In this document: piece by piece, positions 1-5,593 of the stretch
Numbering within the stretch: the first letter of the stretch is position 1
Layout: every line of letters starts with the position of its first letter
IMG/VR virus record: IMGVR_UViG_3300047510_001118
Span: 1 to 64,000 of that record
Length of the DNA: 64,000 nt
Direction: 5' to 3' (one strand)
Source of the DNA: a virus
Translations under genes and position numbers: made by a program
Notes under the pieces: generated by a model
The model's input: the letters and a program-made list of their open reading frames with translations, nothing else
The model's database searches: none
What the model was told of the DNA's origin: nothing

Positions 1-318
1 GGTGCTTCCGTTCCACAGCATCTAACAACAGTTATTTCAGACCTAGTAACATGCCATACTATGTCGCGTAGTATATGCGTCCATATACGATACCTGTCGA
101 GTGCTATCAACTAAAGTGTCTAGCCACTCCCACCACAGGAGCCCTAGACTGAGCGGTTACTCTGTCCACATATTTTTCCATTTAGACGGGTTATGGTCCC
201 GCCTTAGTGATTTCTCAAGTCGCTCTTAAATGGAGCCTTGCGGTAGATCCTAAGCACCGTGCTGTTCTCGCTTACAGCAATCGCGCACTTTCTTCCTGAA
301 AAGTGTAACAGGGGTTAG
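1..318 (-). ncRNA. Candidate structured non-coding RNA, may run off the left edge
   Basis: No believable reading frame covers this stretch. It is rich in stem-loops: a perfect 7-bp hairpin GTATATG/CATATAC with a 4-nt loop at 71-88, a 6-bp stem GTCTAG/CTAGAC at 118-149 enclosing a CTCC/GGAG hairpin, and TGCTGT/ACAGCA at 260-279. It lies downstream of a minus-strand gene and next to the tRNA array. Giant ornate RNAs such as GOLLD are known beside phage tRNAs, but I cannot match this to a family. The strand is inferred from the neighbours. Confidence 0.4.
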
Positions 319-891
319 TTACAGCAGACCTTCTGCTTGTAGAGTCTTTACAGACTCATCACTCAGGGCGACCTGAGTTTGAACATTCAACTCCAAGATT
401 TCGTCTTGAAGTTTTTGTTTGGCTTTTTTGGCCGTAGATACTTCACGACGGAAACCGTCAAGATCTTCTTTGGTAAACACTGTGGTGTCTACTGTGTCGT
501 GGTATCCGTAGATACTGCGACGGCTTTCGCTTTTATCGTTACGGATTTTATCCAAACGACCTGCGATGACCTTTTCGCTTTCGCGAACTTTATTGCCAGC
601 CAGTCCGTTGTAGAACTGGATTTGTTTTTCTAAGTTTGCTACATCGGCCAAGCGGCTGTCAATACCAACCTGTGTGTTTGCTCCACTGACACTCTTACGG
701 ATTTCGTAGAGTGCTGTATTCAGCCCATTCCTACGCTGAATGTTTGTTTTAACTGTTGTGGCCACACGGCTGATCTCTAGTTCAGCATCTTGGAATTCGT
801 TGACTTTGACTGTAACATCAAACTCAAGACCTTTGATAGCCTCATTGATACCATTTTGTAAAGCACTTGCTTTGCGTAGAGAGATGTTCAT
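319..891 (-). CDS. Hypothetical coiled-coil protein
   Basis: A 190-residue soluble protein with no signal peptide or membrane segment. It is rich in Lys, Glu and Asp and has heptad-like stretches (about 75-115 and 145-175), suggesting coiled coils. No catalytic motif is visible and I do not recognise the family. It has its own near-consensus promoter at 915-943, and the start codon follows AAGGAAACAGCA, an acceptable ribosome site. Downstream lies the structured region that reaches the window edge. The strong host-like promoter suggests early expression (inference). Confidence 0.8.
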   Translation of the reverse strand: MNISLRKASALQNGINEAIKGLEFDVTVKVNEFQDAELEISRVATTVKTNIQRRNGLNTALYEIRKSVSGANTQVGIDSRLADVANLEKQIQFYNGLAGNKVRESEKVIAGRLDKIRNDKSESRRSIYGYHDTVDTTVFTKEDLDGFRREVSTAKKAKQKLQDEILELNVQTQVALSDESVKTLQAEGLL

Positions 892-914
892 TGCTGTTTC
901 CTTATGATGTGTCT

Positions 915-943
915 ATTATACATTGACTGTATTTTGTTGTCAA
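915..943 (-). promoter_or_regulatory. Sigma-70-like promoter
   Basis: On the minus strand, TTGACA (938-943) and TATAAT (915-920) are separated by 17 bp, a full consensus match. It faces the 190-aa gene. Confidence 0.85.
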
Positions 944-959
944 TACGTTTTGGTGATAT

Positions 960-1051
960 TGGTACCCCCGGCGGGAGTCGAACCCACATTGGCCAATTAT
1001 CTGTTGCTCACGGGATATAAATCCGCTGTTTTACCATTAAACTACAGGGGC
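960..1051 (-). tRNA. tRNA with apparent TAT anticodon (Ile?), atypical
   Basis: Acceptor GCCCCTG pairs with CGGGGGT (G1-U72 wobble), followed by A and an encoded CCA. The D stem is GTTT/AAAC and the T arm GTGGG-TTCGACT-CCCGC. The anticodon loop reads TTTATAT, giving TAT, but the last stem pair is A-C. The variable region is about 22 nt, which is class-II length and unlike normal tRNA-Ile. It may be degenerate or unusual, so identity is uncertain. Confidence 0.55.
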
Positions 1052-1177
1052 ATATAAAAGAAGCTCGGCTGGCGCTTGAATCCGCGGTAACCCTTCTCTT
1101 CCTGGCACCTCTCTACGTCGTCATGATATCTAGTAGAGTTCAGTGTTGTTCCAGTGTAGTTACTGACCGAGCAAACT
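1052..1177 (-). other. Structured tRNA spacer closed by GCTCGG/CCGAGC
   Basis: This 126-nt spacer lies between two tRNAs. On the minus strand it opens with GCTCGG and closes with CCGAGC, and it contains a CTCTAC/GTAGAG hairpin. There is no reading frame. The architecture resembles the spacers at 3693-3767, 5167-5318 and 5594-5799, in which an end-to-end stem brings the flanking tRNA ends together. Confidence 0.5.
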
Positions 1178-1251
1178 TGGAGCGGGATACGAGAATCGAA
1201 CTCGTAACTAGAGCTTGGAAGGCTTTCGTTTTACCATTAAACTAATCCCGC
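1178..1251 (-). tRNA. tRNA-Gly(TCC)
   Basis: Acceptor GCGGGAT/ATCCCGC, discriminator T, encoded CCA. D stem GTTT/AAAC, anticodon loop CTTCCAA giving TCC, T loop TTCGATT. One A-C mismatch occurs in the anticodon stem. Confidence 0.9.
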
Positions 1252-1256
1252 ATAAA

Positions 1257-1331
1257 TGGTACACCGTAGGAGAATCGAACTCCTCTTACCTGCGTGAAAG
1301 GCGGGTGTCCTAACCGATAGACGAACGGTGC
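1257..1331 (-). tRNA. tRNA-Glu(TTC)
   Basis: Acceptor GCACCGT/ACGGTGT with a G1-U72 wobble and encoded CCA. The anticodon loop contains TTC and the T arm carries TTCGATT. A second TTC tRNA is at 4586-4659. Confidence 0.9.
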
Positions 1332-1335
1332 TTTG

Positions 1336-2121
1336 TTAAAGATATTTCTGTATTCTTTCTGCTATATTAGCCTGTAATTCTAATTTCATAGTGCCGTTTT
1401 CAGCACCATTGGAATGATATTGTTTAAAAAAATCTATACAATCAATACCACGTCCCATGATACGATCAAAAACTTCGATGTTTTCTTTTTCGTCGTCTCC
1501 GAATCGAACCACAGTCCATTTCAATTTATAATGATTTAATACTTTTACTAACTGTGTATAACTTTTAGAATGTTTTCTAATATACCATTCTCTTGTCTGC
1601 GACAATTGAAAAGCCATACGTTTTACTAATTCTTTGTGTACTTCTATAGGATAATCGTCTGGATTATATTCTACATCGCCATAATTGGGACTTTTTTCAA
1701 ACACATATCTTTTCCCATTATGTTTAAATGAACTTACAATATGCGGAAATGTAAAGTCTGTTACTAGCACATGATCTGGCTGTCCGTGCTTTTCTAAATA
1801 TTGTAAAAGTCTTTTATGGTAACCAACAAAATGGGCACCATTCAAACTACGATTAACTACTGTTCCGGGCAACAAGTTTGGCCAACTAGAATTAAGTTCT
1901 TGTTGTCTTAGATATGCCCAAACAGCAGATTCTATATTTTTTGTCGGCATTGGCTCTTCAACTTTATTTTCAATCTTATGTTTTAGATACCATTTGAACG
2001 CCTGAGGAAAATTTTTATGAAACCGAAGACTCCAAGTTCTAGGAGCAGTTTCATCTAAAATTTGATCTGCTAAACAGTTGTTTCCGTTACTTTGACAATC
2101 GCCTAATACTAATATTTTCAT
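1336..2121 (-). CDS. SGNH-like hydrolase-fold protein
   Basis: 261 residues. The N-terminus MKILVLGDCQSNGNN looks like SGNH/GDSL block I, with Asp-Cys-Gln-Ser where GDS is usual. No clear block V D-x-x-H can be assigned, so catalytic activity is doubtful. No signal peptide. It sits inside the tRNA array, 4 bp from tRNA-Glu and 8 bp from tRNA-Ala, so it is co-transcribed with tRNAs. The window has two other SGNH proteins (15529-15951 and the N-terminal part of 61692-63227). The role is unknown; acting on a glycan or lipid ester is the family's usual activity. Confidence 0.75.
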   Translation of the reverse strand: MKILVLGDCQSNGNNCLADQILDETAPRTWSLRFHKNFPQAFKWYLKHKIENKVEEPMPTKNIESAVWAYLRQQELNSSWPNLLPGTVVNRSLNGAHFVGYHKRLLQYLEKHGQPDHVLVTDFTFPHIVSSFKHNGKRYVFEKSPNYGDVEYNPDDYPIEVHKELVKRMAFQLSQTREWYIRKHSKSYTQLVKVLNHYKLKWTVVRFGDDEKENIEVFDRIMGRGIDCIDFFKQYHSNGAENGTMKLELQANIAERIQKYL

Positions 2122-2129
2122 AATTTATA

Positions 2130-2204
2130 TGGTGGAGGATGGGAGGATCGAACTCCCAACTCATGCTTGCAAAGCACATGTGTTCCCATTAGCACCAATC
2201 CCCC
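2130..2204 (-). tRNA. tRNA-Ala(TGC)
   Basis: Acceptor GGGGGAT/ATCCTCC contains the G3-U70 wobble that identifies alanine tRNAs. Loop TTTGCAA gives TGC. CCA is encoded. Confidence 0.95.
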
Positions 2205-2206
2205 AT

Positions 2207-2392
2207 TTAATCTTTATCAGGACAATCTGGATCTATATCCTGATCGTAATACTCGTTCTTCATTATTGCTTCATCAAACTGTTCGTTATCTGACTTTTTC
2301 TTTTTACTAAAGATAGTATCCCAGTTGTTGTCAAAGGTTTTTTGATCAACACTAAATGGTCTTGGTTTACTACCCTTTCCACCGTCTGACAT
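2207..2392 (-). CDS. Small conserved-looking phage protein
   Basis: 61 residues, highly charged. It begins MSDGGKGSKPRPFSVDQ and has an acidic tail (DQDIDPDCPDKD). The start follows AAGGAGATGTT, a good ribosome site. Short proteins with a GGKGSxPRPFSV-type start followed by a W-D-x-I-F segment occur in many tailed phages (from memory). No function is known. It lies between tRNA-Ala and tRNA-Asn. Confidence 0.75.
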   Translation of the reverse strand: MSDGGKGSKPRPFSVDQKTFDNNWDTIFSKKKKSDNEQFDEAIMKNEYYDQDIDPDCPDKD

Positions 2393-2408
2393 AACATCTC
2401 CTTAAAAT

Positions 2409-2485
2409 TGGCTGGCCTACCTGGGCTCGAACCAGGGACCCTTTGATTAACAGTCAAATGCTACTACCAACTGAGCTATAGGCCA
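2409..2485 (-). tRNA. tRNA-Asn(GTT)
   Basis: Acceptor TGGCCTA/TAGGCCA, discriminator G, encoded CCA. Anticodon stem TTTGA/TCAAA with loop CTGTTAA. T arm CCTGG-TTCGAGC-CCAGG. Confidence 0.95.
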
Positions 2486-2493
2486 ATAAAACT

Positions 2494-2568
2494 TGGTACC
2501 TGGTGACAGTTTCGAACTGCCGACCCTCTCGGTGTAAACGAGACGCTCTACCCCTGAGCTAACCAGGC
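2494..2568 (-). tRNA. tRNA-Val(TAC)
   Basis: Acceptor GCCTGGT/ACCAGGT with G1-U72, encoded CCA. Anticodon stem TCTCG/CGAGA with loop TTTACAC. The T loop reads TTCGAAA. Confidence 0.93.
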
Positions 2569-2578
2569 AAACTAACAT

Positions 2579-2656
2579 TGGTCGGAGTACAAGGATTCGA
2601 ACCTTGGACCCCCTGGTCCCAAACCAGGTGCGCTAGCCAGACTGCGCCACACTCCG
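2579..2656 (-). tRNA. tRNA-Pro(TGG)
   Basis: Acceptor CGGAGTG/TACTCCG, starting with the C1-G72 pair typical of proline tRNAs. Loop TTTGGGA, encoded CCA, T arm CAAGG-TTCGAAT-CCTTG. Confidence 0.95.
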
Positions 2657-2657
2657 A

Positions 2658-2810
2658 TTAACTTGGTATTACATGCGGTATATACGGAACTGCTCTTGGA
2701 CCACCATAGAGTTGTTCAAAAAGTTTTTTAGCCTCTTGCGGTGTCGCCGCATAGATTCTTTTCTTTTCTTCACCACTTGGTGTTCTTACAGTTGTTTCAT
2801 ACATTGGCAT
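2658..2810 (-). CDS. Small protein between tRNAs
   Basis: 50 residues starting MPMYETTVRTPSGEEKK. The start was chosen because AAGGAG precedes it by 7 nt; a longer frame would run into the upstream tRNA-Gly. A TPQEAKKLFEQLYG segment resembles the short 'process and remodel' beta-alpha motif of many phage hypotheticals, in which an amino-acid-modification pattern is read from (R/K)IxA-T-P-x-E-A. No function can be assigned. Confidence 0.65.
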   Translation of the reverse strand: MPMYETTVRTPSGEEKKRIYAATPQEAKKLFEQLYGGPRAVPYIPHVIPS

Positions 2811-2822
2811 ATAATAACTCCT

Positions 2823-2898
2823 TGGAGCGGGATAAGAGGCTCGAACTCTCGACCTATACCTTGGCAAGGTATCGCTCTACCAACTGAGCTAATCCCGC
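2823..2898 (-). tRNA. tRNA-Gly(GCC)
   Basis: Acceptor GCGGGAT/ATCCCGC, discriminator T, encoded CCA. Anticodon stem ATACC/GGTAT with loop TTGCCAA. Second glycine tRNA beside TCC. Confidence 0.95.
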
Positions 2899-2906
2899 AT
2901 AAATTT

Positions 2907-2944
2907 TGGTGCCCCAAGAGAGACTCGAACTCTCACAGAGCAAA
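2907..2944 (-). pseudogene. 3' half of a broken tRNA (Leu-type)
   Basis: Only a T arm (GAGAG-TTCGAGT-CTCTC), an acceptor 3' strand TTGGGGC, discriminator A and CCA are present; no 5' part adjoins. The acceptor strand can pair, using three G-U wobbles, with the orphan 5' half at 3470-3511. The two halves flank the HNH gene and tRNA-Leu(TAG), as if one tRNA gene had been split by about 0.5 kb. Confidence 0.7.
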
Positions 2945-2945
2945 T

Positions 2946-3022
2946 TGGTGCCTCAGGAGGGACTCGAACCCTCAAAATTTGGCTTCTAAGACCAACACGT
3001 ATACCAATTCCGTCACCGAGGC
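2946..3022 (-). tRNA. tRNA-Leu(TAG), short variable arm
   Basis: Acceptor GCCTCGG/CTGAGGC, Leu-type D arm, anticodon loop CTTAGAA giving TAG, encoded CCA. The variable region is only about 5 nt, although leucine tRNAs normally carry a long class-II arm. Its first 10 nt encode the end and stop codon of the HNH gene. Confidence 0.85.
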
Positions 3023-3456
3023 GTCTTTCTTTCTTCCCACTTGGCTTTGATTGCTTCTGCTATCTTTGCTTTGTGTTCCGGAGACTTAGTTTTACCTAAG
3101 TTTCCTTTTCCTGCCTTACTTGCTGTTTTACGAGCTTGTAACGCACGAGCTTTTTCTAAACCGTGTTTTTCAACAGTTCTTTCCCAAATAGTTTTGCCAC
3201 TGTTTTCAACTTGATCTTGCCTATTCTCTTGTGCCGTCCCCCAATACAGATGATTAGGATTACCGCACTTAGCATTATGACAAGCATGACATAAATGAAC
3301 TTTATGTCCTGTTGGAACAGTTGTATCTAATAAATGTGCTAACAGTCCTTTGAAATAGTAACTGCCAGCACCTCGTTCAACACAGGCTTCATCTAACTTG
3401 AGATGGTTCTGTCTTTCTGCCTTAGGTAGTAAAATGTATTCTTCTATTAGTTTCAT
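3013..3456 (-). CDS. HNH homing-type endonuclease
   Basis: 147 residues. The HNH core is visible as HKVHLCHACHNAKCGNPNHL followed by a W-G-T-x-x-E-N motif (about 50-80). The C-terminus carries a NUMOD3-like DNA-binding segment (GKTKSPEHKAKIAEAIKAKW), typical of mobile phage endonucleases. The ATG was chosen over an upstream in-frame ATG because the longer frame is read through a tRNA 5' half; a CATAAATA late-promoter-like motif precedes it. The stop codon lies inside tRNA-Leu(TAG). It probably cuts DNA at or near the tRNA locus to spread itself (inference). Confidence 0.85.
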   Translation of the reverse strand: MKLIEEYILLPKAERQNHLKLDEACVERGAGSYYFKGLLAHLLDTTVPTGHKVHLCHACHNAKCGNPNHLYWGTAQENRQDQVENSGKTIWERTVEKHGLEKARALQARKTASKAGKGNLGKTKSPEHKAKIAEAIKAKWEERKTPR

Positions 3457-3469
3457 ACATTTATTTATG

Positions 3470-3511
3470 CTAAACACGACAAAAGCGTGTCTACCATTCC
3501 ACCACCAGGGC
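3470..3511 (-). pseudogene. 5' half of a broken tRNA (Leu-type)
   Basis: GCCCTGG followed by a leucine-type D arm (GTG/CAC stem around GAATGGTAGA) is intact, then homology to a tRNA is lost in front of the HNH gene. Its acceptor strand matches the orphan 3' half at 2907-2944 rather than the intact tRNA-Leu(TAG). Confidence 0.65.
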
Positions 3512-3518
3512 AAAAAAT

Positions 3519-3593
3519 TGGTGCCGGATGTCGGGATCGAACTGACGACCTACCGCTTACAAGGCGGTTGCTCTACCACTGAGCTAATCCGGC
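3519..3593 (-). tRNA. tRNA-Thr(TGT)
   Basis: Acceptor GCCGGAT/ATCCGGC, encoded CCA. Anticodon stem ACCGC/GCGGT with loop CTTGTAA. Confidence 0.95.
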
Positions 3594-3617
3594 GTGATTC
3601 TATTTATGAAAACTATT

Positions 3618-3692
3618 TGGCGGTCTCAACGAGAATCGAACTCGTCCCTACGGCGTGACAGGCCATTATACTAACCGATATACTATGAGACC
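3618..3692 (-). tRNA. tRNA-Asp(GTC)
   Basis: Acceptor GGTCTCA/TGAGACC, discriminator G (expected for Asp), encoded CCA. Loop CTGTCAC. T arm ACGAG-TTCGATT-CTCGT. Confidence 0.95.
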
Positions 3693-3767
3693 ATATAGAA
3701 GCACACAGACTAACTACCAGAAACACTTATAGTGTCATTACTCGGTTCGAGCCAATGTGCTTTTATA
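3693..3767 (-). other. Structured tRNA spacer with long closing helix
   Basis: On the minus strand the CCA of tRNA-Tyr runs into CCATATA-A-AAGCACA, which pairs with TGTGCTT-C-TATATGG ending in the first GG of tRNA-Asp. That is 14 pairs with one A-C mismatch, including mature tRNA ends. Inside are hairpins CTCG-AAC-CGAG and ACACT-ATA-AGTGT. The spacer at 5167-5318 has the same outer half but a different inner half that still pairs (AAACATA/TATGTTT). Confidence 0.7.
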
Positions 3768-3857
3768 TGGTGGAGCCTGAAGGAATTGAACCTAACTGCC
3801 AGCCACCCAACAATATTATGGCAACGGATTTACAGTCCGCCGTTGGGAACAGGCTCC
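3768..3857 (-). tRNA. tRNA-Tyr(GTA), D arm missing or degenerate
   Basis: Acceptor GGAGCCT/AGGCTCC and encoded CCA. Anticodon stem GCGGA/TCCGT with loop CTGTAAA. Only about 10 nt separate acceptor and anticodon stem, so a normal D arm cannot form. The variable region is long with a TGCCA/TGGCA stem, as in bacterial tRNA-Tyr. The T stem has only three good pairs. It may be a decaying gene or an unusual functional one. Confidence 0.7.
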
Positions 3858-3890
3858 AAACTTACGCGAAATTTTTAAAGAACAAACAGT

Positions 3891-3983
3891 TGGTGGAAGG
3901 TGTGGGATTCGAACCCACGCACCGCATTTTGTACGGTGGACGGTTTAGCAAACCGCTGCCTTCGGCCACTCAGCCAACCTTCC
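3891..3983 (-). tRNA. tRNA-Ser(GCT)
   Basis: Acceptor GGAAGGT/ACCTTCC, class-II variable arm, loop TTGCTAA, T arm GTGGG-TTCGAAT-CCCAC, encoded CCA. Confidence 0.95.
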
Positions 3984-3995
3984 TAACTTGTGTCT

Positions 3996-4024
3996 ATTAT
4001 ACGACAAGTTTTTTAACTTGTCAA
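3996..4024 (-). promoter_or_regulatory. Sigma-70-like promoter inside tRNA array
   Basis: On the minus strand, TTGACA (4019-4024) and TATAAT (3996-4001) lie 17 bp apart between the two tRNA-Ser genes. It would drive tRNA-Ser(GCT) and everything to its left. Confidence 0.85.
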
Positions 4025-4032
4025 CTACTTTA

Positions 4033-4122
4033 TGGCGGAAGCGGTGAGATTCGAACTCACGGACCATTTCTGATCGTCTGTTTTCAAGACAGGTGCAATA
4101 AACCGGACTCTGCCACACTTCC
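4033..4122 (-). tRNA. tRNA-Ser(TGA)
   Basis: Acceptor GGAAGTG/CGCTTCC, class-II variable arm, loop CTTGAAA, discriminator G, encoded CCA. The outer anticodon-stem pair is C-A. Confidence 0.93.
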
Positions 4123-4130
4123 ATAAATTT

Positions 4131-4211
4131 TGGTGCCCCTAATCGGATTCGAACCGATAGTTATGACACTCCTTTTGAGAGAGCCGCCTTTACCAATTTG
4201 GCCATAGGGGC
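4131..4211 (-). tRNA. tRNA-Leu(CAA), short variable arm
   Basis: Acceptor GCCCCTA/TAGGGGC, Leu-type D arm (GCC/GGC), loop CTCAAAA, encoded CCA. The variable region is about 9 nt, shorter than usual for leucine. Confidence 0.88.
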
Positions 4212-4216
4212 AATAC

Positions 4217-4288
4217 TGGCGCCTCTGGAGAGATTCGAACTCCCATAACCTGGTTTAGAAGACCTGGCACTGCTCCATCAGCAGAGGC
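4217..4288 (-). tRNA. tRNA-Arg(TCT), reduced D arm
   Basis: Acceptor GCCTCTG/CAGAGGC, loop CTTCTAA giving TCT, T arm GGGAG-TTCGAAT-CTCTC, encoded CCA. About 15 nt instead of 19 separate acceptor and anticodon stem, and one A-A mismatch lies in the anticodon stem. Confidence 0.85.
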
Positions 4289-4291
4289 TAC

Positions 4292-4375
4292 TGGTGCGAG
4301 AGACGGGACTCGAACCCGTATGCCTTTCGACGGCAGATTTTAAGTCTGCTGCGTATACCATTCCGCCACTCTCGC
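4292..4375 (-). tRNA. tRNA-Leu(TAA)
   Basis: Acceptor GCGAGAG/CTCTCGC, anticodon stem GCAGA/TCTGC with loop CTTAAAA, variable arm of about 13 nt, encoded CCA. Confidence 0.95.
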
Positions 4376-4379
4376 ATAC

Positions 4380-4455
4380 TGGTGCCGCTCCTTGGGATCG
4401 AACCAAGTTCCTCGGTGCTTCAAACCGGTGCAATGACCACATTTGCTAAAGCGGC
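4380..4455 (-). tRNA. tRNA-Phe(GAA)
   Basis: Acceptor GCCGCTT/GAGCGGC, D stem GCAA/TTGC, loop TTGAAGC, T arm CTTGG-TTCGATC-CCAAG, encoded CCA. Confidence 0.92.
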
Positions 4456-4504
4456 AAAAGAAAAACTCTACACACTAACTATGTTAACCGAGTAGAGCCA
4501 TAAT
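4456..4504 (-). other. Short structured tRNA spacer
   Basis: A 49-nt spacer whose minus strand forms CTCTAC/GTAGAG around a TTAAC/GTTAG inner stem. No reading frame. It separates tRNA-His from tRNA-Phe, like the longer spacers elsewhere in the array. Confidence 0.5.
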
Positions 4505-4579
4505 TGGGGTGAAGCCGGGAATCGAACCCTGCCTTACTGTTTCACAGACAGCCGTGCGTACCACTACACTAGCAACACC
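4505..4579 (-). tRNA. tRNA-His(GTG)
   Basis: An extra 5' G opposite C73, the histidine signature, can be aligned. Anticodon stem GCTGT/ACAGT with loop CTGTGAA, encoded CCA. The acceptor stem has two T-T mismatches. Confidence 0.85.
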
Positions 4580-4585
4580 ATTGTT

Positions 4586-4659
4586 TGGTATCGCGTACGG
4601 GGATCGAACCCGCCTGACTAGGTTGAAAGCCTAGTGACCTCCCAGAAGTCCAACGCGAT
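4586..4659 (-). tRNA. tRNA-Glu(TTC), second copy
   Basis: Acceptor ATCGCGT/ACGCGAT with an unusual A1-U72 pair, anticodon stem CTAGG/CCTAG and loop CTTTCAA, encoded CCA. Its sequence differs strongly from the other TTC tRNA at 1257-1331, so it is not a recent duplicate. Confidence 0.9.
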
Positions 4660-4665
4660 GTTGTT

Positions 4666-4743
4666 TGGCACCCCTGGAAGGACTTGAACCTTCGACTCCT
4701 ACCTTCGCAAGGTAGTACTCTGATTCCGCTGAGTTACAGGGGT
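4666..4743 (-). tRNA. tRNA-Arg(GCG)
   Basis: Acceptor ACCCCTG/CAGGGGT, anticodon stem CTACC/GGTAG with loop TTGCGAA, discriminator G, encoded CCA. The 3' end of a small protein gene overlaps its 5' half. Confidence 0.92.
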
Positions 4744-4905
4744 ATTAATACGTTCTAAAGCATCACGTCGCATTTTAAACGGACGATGCTCATCGGGACG
4801 ATGTACAATCAAATATTCCACACCGTCAATGTTTTCGGTCACACGGGTATCGTCACAGACAAATCGCTCATTATTAAAACGATTTTTAAACATAGTTTGT
4901 TTCAT
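4699..4905 (-). CDS. Small basic phage protein overlapping a tRNA
   Basis: 68 residues starting MKQTMFKNRFNNERFVCDD and containing VEYLIVHRPDEHRPFKMRRDAL. The start has AAGGAGATTGTC immediately before it, strong support for translation. Its last 15 codons run into tRNA-Arg(GCG) on the same strand, so the two products share about 45 nt of transcript. I recall similar short proteins in other large phages but know no function. Confidence 0.75.
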   Translation of the reverse strand: MKQTMFKNRFNNERFVCDDTRVTENIDGVEYLIVHRPDEHRPFKMRRDALERINTPVTQRNQSTTLRR

Positions 4906-4927
4906 GACAATCTCCTTAAAGTTGTTT

Positions 4928-5002
4928 TGGCCGGCCTGGAGAGATTCGAACTCCCGACTGCTGGTTTCGAAGACCAGAACTCTTCCACTGAGCTACAGGC
5001 CG
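4928..5002 (-). tRNA. tRNA-Arg(TCG)
   Basis: Acceptor CGGCCTG/CAGGCCG, anticodon stem CTGGT/ACCAG with loop CTTCGAA, discriminator G, encoded CCA. Third arginine tRNA. Confidence 0.95.
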
Positions 5003-5010
5003 ATAATGTT

Positions 5011-5084
5011 TGGCACGGGTGCTAGGGCTCGAACCTAGAATAACAGAGTCAAAGTCTGTGGTGTTACCATTACACTACACCCGA
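5011..5084 (-). tRNA. tRNA-Gln(TTG)
   Basis: D stem GTGT/ACAC, anticodon stem ACAGA/TCTGT with loop CTTTGAC, T arm CTAGG-TTCGAGC-CCTAG, encoded CCA. The first acceptor pair is T-T. Confidence 0.9.
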
Positions 5085-5091
5085 TCAGAAC

Positions 5092-5166
5092 TGGTGGTAA
5101 TGGAAAGAGTCGAACTTTCACAGCGCACCGTATGAAGGTGTTGCACTACCATTATGCTACATTACC
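5092..5166 (-). tRNA. tRNA-Met(CAT), elongator-like
   Basis: Acceptor GGTAATG/CATTACC, anticodon stem ACACC/GGTGC with loop TTCATAC, encoded CCA. The fully paired first acceptor position and lack of GGG/CCC in the anticodon stem argue against an initiator. A lysidine-modified Ile tRNA cannot be excluded. Confidence 0.88.
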
Positions 5167-5318
5167 ATATAGAAACATACTAATGAACCAGCCTGACGCA
5201 GCCGTACGCTTGGCAGATCGTTTCCAATCTGTTTCTCGCTTTTCTCGGTACTCTGTATGTTCAGGATTCCGCAGTCCTCAATACAATCGCTTGTAAGGGC
5301 AACTAATATGTTTTTATA
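5167..5318 (-). other. Structured tRNA spacer, paralogous to 3693-3767
   Basis: On the minus strand the CCA of tRNA-Lys leads into CCATATA-A-AAACATA, which pairs with TATGTTT-C-TATATGG at the 5' end of tRNA-Met: 14 pairs and one A-C mismatch, as in the 3693-3767 spacer but with a different, still complementary inner half. Internal hairpins include CAGAT/ATCTG and AGGA/TCCT. No convincing reading frame. Confidence 0.7.
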
Positions 5319-5392
5319 TGGTAGGGGCACAGAGAATCGAACTCTGATTAATAGGTTAAAAGCCTACTACTTTGCCGTTAAGTTATACCCCC
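5319..5392 (-). tRNA. tRNA-Lys(TTT)
   Basis: Acceptor GGGGGTA/TGCCCCT, loop CTTTTAA giving TTT, T arm CAGAG-TTCGATT-CTCTG, encoded CCA. The 126-nt gap to its right holds only very short frames and a possible 12-codon ORF that ends in this tRNA. Confidence 0.92.
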
Positions 5393-5518
5393 ACGATCTT
5401 ACCACTCTTGTCACTTTCCATAACAGGATCTCCTATTTTAAATTTTTGTCGATAAAATATATCAATACTACAAGCATGAGTAAAACGGCCACCGCCCCAT
5501 TTTAGTTCCCCTTATAGT

Positions 5519-5593
5519 TGGTGCCTAATCTTGGGAACGATCCAAGGACCTATGCGTTATCAACACATTGCTCTACCACTGAGCTAATTAGGC
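5519..5593 (-). tRNA. tRNA-Ile(GAT)
   Basis: Acceptor GCCTAAT/ATTAGGC, anticodon stem ATGTG/CGCAT with loop TTGATAA, encoded CCA. The T loop reads ATCGTTC rather than the usual TTCGANT, which is odd for a functional tRNA. Confidence 0.88.

Noticed and set aside
1-318. Direct assignment as GOLLD RNA
   Set aside because: The location fits, but I cannot verify its conserved core without a covariance model.
2907-3511. Group I intron in tRNA-Leu
   Set aside because: The insert contains a complete second tRNA and no visible intron core; the 5' half does not end cleanly in an anticodon loop.
3693-3767. Spacer containing GGTTCGAGCC as an extra tRNA on the plus strand
   Set aside because: No anticodon or D arm can be formed; the minus-strand helix joining neighbouring tRNAs explains it better.
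5393-5518. Short frames (12 and 19 codons) between tRNA-Lys and tRNA-Ile
   Set aside because: Too short and partly overlapping tRNA; one has AGGAG in front, but there is not enough evidence to call a gene.
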